Shown here in pieces: positions 6,896 through 9,378 of a stretch of DNA of 9,378 bases. Below the pieces are notes generated by a model, which was given only the letters and a program-made list of their open reading frames with translations, was not told the origin of the DNA and ran no database searches. This DNA comes from Anaerolineae bacterium (lineage in GTDB: Bacteria; Chloroflexota; Anaerolineae; SpSt-600): contig JAPWUT010000051.1 in the NCBI GenBank assembly GCA_028275425.1, forward strand, positions 1 to 9,378, given 5' to 3'. The position numbers and the translations under genes were made by a program. The first letter of the stretch is position 1, and every line of letters begins with the position of its first letter.

Positions 6896-7047
6896 GGAGG
6901 GGGCTGCGCCCCCTCCACCCCCGTTTTCCCACCCCCTTGGGCTTTGGGTTTGCCAGCGCTCTGGGCCCCACTCGTGGCGGGGTGACAAGAGTTGGCTGCT
7001 CTCCCCTTCTTTGAAAATTTTGGGGGCACATCCCCCACAACCCCCTG
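6896..7047. repeat. Array unit 3 (subtype A) with double compensatory change in hairpin A
   Basis: Hairpin A (6896-6916) has arms GGAGGGGGC and GCCCCCTCC with loop TGC. The outer CC/GG pairs of the other units are swapped to GG/CC, so pairing is kept. The subtype A marker is AAGAGTTGGCTGCTCT. Hairpin B (7021-7037) is TGGGGG with CCCCCA. Confidence 0.85.
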
Positions 7048-7199
7048 CCAGGGGGCTTCGCCCCCCTGGACCCCCTGTTTTCCCACCCTCGTTGGCTTTG
7101 GGGTCGCCAGCGTTTTGGGTCCCACTCGTGACGGGGTTGCTAATGGGGGCTACTTGCCCCTAATTTTGGTTTTGTGGGGGGACACCCCCACAACCCCCG
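7048..7199. repeat. Array unit 4 (subtype B)
   Basis: Hairpin A (7048-7069) has loop TTC and one extra C in the right arm. The subtype B marker is GGGTTGCTAATG, followed by the hairpin GGGGC-TACTT-GCCCC. Hairpin B (7172-7193) is TTGTGGGGG with CCCCCACAA and loop GACA. Confidence 0.85.
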
Positions 7200-7379
7200 C
7201 CATGGGGGCTTCGCCCCCTGGACCCCCCAGTTTCCCATCCCCGTGGGCTTAGGGTTCGCCAGCGTTTAGGGTCCCACTCGCGGGCGGGGTTAACCTCTCC
7301 TCCAGAATTTTCCCCCTTCCCTCGCAGGGAAGGGGGTCAGGGGGTTAGGTCAGAAAGGCACACCCCCCACAACCCCCTG
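7200..7379. repeat. Array unit 5 (180 bp, with foreign palindromic segment)
   Basis: Hairpin A (7200-7221) has the same CCATGGGGGC arm with bulged T as unit 1. The unit follows the consensus through the CCCACTCGCGGGCGGGG block (to about 7289). It then carries a different palindromic sequence, and resumes at CACACCCCCCACAACCCCCTG, which retains only the right half of hairpin B. Confidence 0.8.
7291..7347. repeat. Imperfect palindrome replacing part of unit 5
   Basis: An 11-bp perfect stem, CCCCCTTCCCT (7312-7322) with AGGGAAGGGGG (7326-7336) and loop CGC, is flanked by further pairing of TAACC (7291-7295) with GGTTA (7343-7347). None of the other five units has it. It looks like a second repeat family nested in the array. 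No target duplication is evident. Confidence 0.65.
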
Positions 7380-7436
7380 CCAGGGGGCTTCGCCCCCTGG
7401 ACCCCCGTTGCCCGCCCTCGTGGGCTCAGTTAGACG
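7380..7436. repeat. Array unit 6 (partial, truncated next to the polyprenyl synthase stop)
   Basis: A perfect hairpin A (7380-7400, loop TTC) is followed by ACCCCCGTTGCCCGCCCTCGTGGG, which includes the small hairpin CCCGC with GTGGG (one G·T-type change). Similarity ends near 7424, just before the stop of the synthase gene at 7439. On the - strand this is the first hairpin after that stop, but no U-run follows it. Confidence 0.75.
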
Positions 7437-7438
7437 TT

Positions 7439-8443
7439 TCAGTATTCTCTCCCTACTATGAAGGAGGCCAATTCTTTCAGGGCTTGCACTGCTTCTGAGT
7501 CCAGGCCCAGGCTTTCCAGCTCTTCCAGAGCTTTCCGGTAAAAGCTGAGGGCTTGGTTCTCGGTGAACTCCCTGGCCCCGCAGCGGTTTATGATTTCCAA
7601 AGCTTCTGTAACTTCTTTTTCACCCCACTCCGCTCCGGCCAAGAGGGATTGCAAGAAAGGCTCTCTCTCCATAGCATAGATTATCGGCAGGGTCTTCTTG
7701 CGCTGGCGCAAATCGTCAGCGACTGGCTTGCCCGTTACCGCTTCATCGCCCCAAAGCCCTAAAATATCGTCCTGGACTTGGAAGGCCATCCCTAAGCTTT
7801 CCCCGAAACGCCTCAAGCGCTCTATTACCCCCCTCTCTTCCGTAGCTATGACCGCCCCCATCTGAGCCGAAGCGGCCATTAAAGCCGCAGTCTTTCGCTT
7901 TATCATCTCCATGTACTCTTCAAGGCTCACCTTCTCCCTCTTCTCAAAGGTGAGGTCCAGGAATTGGCCTTCCGTCAGCATCAGGCAAGCTTCATTCAGG
8001 ATTTGGCAGCATTCTTTGAACTTGCTCAGTGGAAGTTCCCCCAAGGCTTTACACGCCAAGATTAGCAAAGCGTCCCCTACGTTTATCGCCAACGCTTCCC
8101 CCCACAATTTCCAAACCGTGGGGCGGTGCCGACGGAACGGACTGCGGTCCTGGATGTCATCGTGAACCAGGGAGAAGTTGTGGACAAGCTCCAGAGCAGC
8201 GGCAGCGGGTATAGCCTCCCGCCATTCTCCCCCCAAGGCTTCACAGCTCAGAAGGCAGAGGAGAGGACGCAGCCTCTTCCCTGTGGAGGCTACAGCCGGC
8301 CTGAGGTTCTCGTCGGCCCACCCCATGTGGTAGCGCATCATGCCATAATGCCGGCTCAGTTCCCCTTCACCTTCCTTCACAATCTCCTGCAGGAACTTCT
8401 CTACTTCCGGCAAGTAAACCGCGGCTTTATCCTTCCAGCTCAT
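7439..8443 (-). CDS. Trans-isoprenyl diphosphate synthase, probably geranylgeranyl diphosphate synthase
   Basis: This soluble enzyme condenses isopentenyl diphosphate with allylic diphosphates. The 334 residues match family length. The motifs are GKRLRPLL (55-62), the first Asp-rich motif DDIQD (95-99) followed by RSPFRRHRP, the KT pair near 184-185, and FQVQDDILGLWGD (221-233) with TGKPVADDLRQRKKTLP (237-253). The second Asp-rich motif is DDILG rather than DDxxD, a variant common in bacterial GGPP-type synthases. Phe90 sits five residues before the first DDxxD and there is no insertion inside that motif. By the usual chain-length rules this favours a C20 product, though FPP or longer products cannot be excluded. 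The product could feed carotenoids, quinone side chains or other isoprenoids. The ATG start overlaps the serS stop (ATGA) and has a strong Shine-Dalgarno, so it is probably translated with serS. Confidence 0.93.
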   Translation of the reverse strand: MSWKDKAAVYLPEVEKFLQEIVKEGEGELSRHYGMMRYHMGWADENLRPAVASTGKRLRPLLCLLSCEALGGEWREAIPAAAALELVHNFSLVHDDIQDRSPFRRHRPTVWKLWGEALAINVGDALLILACKALGELPLSKFKECCQILNEACLMLTEGQFLDLTFEKREKVSLEEYMEMIKRKTAALMAASAQMGAVIATEERGVIERLRRFGESLGMAFQVQDDILGLWGDEAVTGKPVADDLRQRKKTLPIIYAMEREPFLQSLLAGAEWGEKEVTEALEIINRCGAREFTENQALSFYRKALEELESLGLDSEAVQALKELASFIVGREY

Positions 8444-9378
8444 TTTATCACCTCTATCCCGCCCATATAGGGGCGCAGCACTTCCGGGATGACGATGGAG
8501 CCATCCTTCTGCTGGTAGTTTTCCAAAATGGCAATCATAGTTCTGGGGAGGGCAAGCCCACTCCCGTTCAAAGTATGGACGTAGCGAGGTTTGGCGTCGG
8601 GGGCGGGGCGGTAACGGATGTTCGCCCTGCGGGCTTGGAAATCAAGGAAATTGGAGCAAGAGCTTACCTCAAGCCATTCCTTGCACCCAGGCGCCCAAAG
8701 CTCAATGTCATACTTTATTGCTGCCGAGAAGCTCAGGTCGCCAGTGCACATCTGGACAACCCGATAGGGTATGTTGAGCCGACGGCAGATGTCCTCCACA
8801 TCGGCTATGAGCTTTTCCAGCTCTTCGTCGGAGGTATGGGGTTCCACGAACTTCACCAGCTCAACTTTGTCAAATTGGTGGACTCGCTTTATCCCTCGCG
8901 TGTCTTTTCCAGCAGCGGCCCTCTCCCGCCGGAAGCAGGCCGAGTAAGCTACATGGTAAATGGGCAGGGAGCCTGGGGGTAAGATTTCATCCCGATAGAG
9001 GTTGGTGACCGGCACCTCTGCTGTGGGGATAAGCCAGAGGTCGTCCTCCGCATCGTAGTAGAGGTTATCGGCAAACTTGGGAAGCTGCGCCGTCCCTATC
9101 AAACACTCTCTTCGGACCAAGTAAGGGGGATAAACCTCGGTATAACCGTGCTCGTTTATGTGGACATCCAGCATCCAGTTGATGAGAGCGCGCTGGAGTT
9201 TGGCCCCAAGACCTTTGAGGACATAGAAGCGAGAGCCGGAAATCTTCACCCCCCTCTCAAAGTCAATGATTCCAAGCCTCTCACCCAATTCCCAGTGCGG
9301 GAGAGGCTCAAAGTCAAACTCCCTCGGCTCACCCCATGTCCGCACTACAACGTTTTCCGTTTCGTCCTTGCCCACGGG
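8440..9378 (-). CDS. serS: Seryl-tRNA synthetase, C-terminal catalytic portion (5' end beyond window)
   Basis: This class II aminoacyl-tRNA synthetase charges tRNA-Ser (and tRNA-Sec where present) in the cytoplasm. About 312 of the usual roughly 420-430 residues are visible. The frame is open at the right edge (a CCC codon precedes the GTG), and VGKDETENVVVRTWGEP is the normal linker after the N-terminal coiled-coil arm, so the GTG at 9375 is not the start; the missing part is the tRNA-binding coiled coil. Catalytic features, numbered from that GTG, are the serine-binding TAE (118-120), motif 2 FRRERAAAGKDTRGI (148-162) with HQFDKVE, the SSCSNFLDFQARR stretch (238-250) and motif 3 GSGLALPRTMIAILEN (271-286), ending with IPEVLRPYMGG. 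Nothing essential appears altered in the visible part. The stop codon overlaps the start of the isoprenyl synthase gene by 4 bp. Confidence 0.98.
   Translation of the reverse strand, partial: PVGKDETENVVVRTWGEPREFDFEPLPHWELGERLGIIDFERGVKISGSRFYVLKGLGAKLQRALINWMLDVHINEHGYTEVYPPYLVRRECLIGTAQLPKFADNLYYDAEDDLWLIPTAEVPVTNLYRDEILPPGSLPIYHVAYSACFRRERAAAGKDTRGIKRVHQFDKVELVKFVEPHTSDEELEKLIADVEDICRRLNIPYRVVQMCTGDLSFSAAIKYDIELWAPGCKEWLEVSSCSNFLDFQARRANIRYRPAPDAKPRYVHTLNGSGLALPRTMIAILENYQQKDGSIVIPEVLRPYMGGIEVIK
8448..8455 (-). promoter_or_regulatory. Shine-Dalgarno for the isoprenyl synthase gene
   Basis: On the - strand AGAGGTGA stands 4 nt before the ATG at 8443, inside the end of serS. It is a strong match to the anti-Shine-Dalgarno and fixes this start. 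Confidence 0.75.

Larger units (their letters stand above)
6590..7436. repeat. Tandem array of about 150-bp GC-rich multi-hairpin units (5 full + 1 partial)
   Basis: This fills the roughly 850 bp between the polyprenyl synthase stop and the GT39 start, where I see no credible gene. Units begin at 6590, 6746, 6896, 7048, 7200 and 7380, so lengths are 156, 150, 152, 152 and 180 bp plus a partial of about 57 bp. Each full unit holds, in order: hairpin A (arms CCAGGGGGC and GCCCCCTGG, loop of 3), ACCCC, a small CCCAC-N4-GTGGG hairpin, GGG-TTCGCCAGCG, a CCCACTCGTGGCGGGG-type block, a variable hairpin, hairpin B (GTGGGGG with CCCCCAC) and CCCCCTG. In unit 5 the variable hairpin and hairpin B region is largely replaced. 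Neighbouring unit lengths are mostly not multiples of three in sum, so frames shift from unit to unit; the proline- and glycine-rich open frames through the array are therefore probably accidental. No T-tract follows the hairpins, so classical intrinsic terminators are not supported. Possible roles are an RNA-level structure between two co-directional genes or passive dispersed-repeat expansion. Confidence 0.92.

Noticed and set aside
6436..7014. Long + strand open frame through the array (192 codons, Pro/Gly-rich)
   Set aside because: It begins antisense inside the GT39 gene and runs through tandem repeats of GC-tracts. The unit lengths shift frame between units, so no repeated peptide is kept in one frame.
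6536..7125. Three overlapping - strand open frames in the array, giving similar peptides with an ATSGAQ-like core
   Set aside because: The peptide resemblance comes from the DNA repeat read in different frames for different units. There are no Shine-Dalgarno sites and the composition is that of random GC-rich sequence.
7380..7400. Intrinsic terminator after the isoprenyl synthase gene
   Set aside because: The hairpin is strong, but no T-run follows it on the - strand; it belongs to the repeat unit and recurs six times.
6590..7436. CRISPR array
   Set aside because: Repeats are about 150 bp, directly adjacent and diverged, with no constant short repeat separated by unique spacers.
9373..9375. 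GTG as the serS start codon
   Set aside because: The frame is open beyond it and the protein would lack the N-terminal coiled-coil arm; the sequence there matches the internal linker of SerRS.

Overview
The window looks like bacterial chromosome from a member of the Chloroflexota (Anaerolineae-like). This assignment is inferred from gene content and protein style: large polytopic GT39-type glycosyltransferases with C-terminal beta-sandwich modules, a WecA-type transferase carrying a Ser in the conserved 'MG(D)xG' motif, and a nucleotidyltransferase-like protein of a kind I associate with that phylum. The sequence is fairly GC-rich and very densely coded. There is no phage, transposase, tRNA, rRNA or CRISPR signal.

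Left half, + strand (1-3918): four tightly packed genes that look like one transcription unit. They are the 3' part of a membrane glycosyltransferase-like gene (1-1094, open at the left edge), a 208-residue multi-pass membrane protein (1098-1724), a WecA/MraY-family polyprenyl-phosphate sugar-1-phosphate transferase (1721-2758) and a two-part protein with a CofC/MobA-like nucleotidyltransferase N-terminal half and an unrecognised C-terminal half (2755-3918). Successive genes are 3 bp apart or overlap by 4 bp (GTGA, ATGA), which suggests translational coupling. The set points to lipid-linked glycan assembly at the membrane.

Right half, - strand (9378-3837): serS (seryl-tRNA synthetase, open at the right edge) overlaps by 4 bp with a trans-isoprenyl diphosphate synthase gene (probably GGPP synthase). 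About 850 bp without a credible gene follows, and then a 900-residue GT39-family glycosyltransferase with three C-terminal beta-sandwich-like modules. That last gene converges on the + strand operon, and the two coding regions overlap by 82 bp, so no intergenic terminator space separates them.

The gene-free stretch 6590-7436 is the most unusual part of the window. It is a tandem array of five full units and one partial unit, each about 150 bp, very GC-rich and built from several hairpins. The hairpin arms change in a compensatory way between units, and the units alternate between two subtypes (A-B-A-B), so the array appears to have grown by duplication of a roughly 305-bp dimer. The fifth unit carries a different palindromic insertion. 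The left end of the array reaches the 5' end of the GT39 gene and creates an in-frame ATG that could mislead start-site calling.
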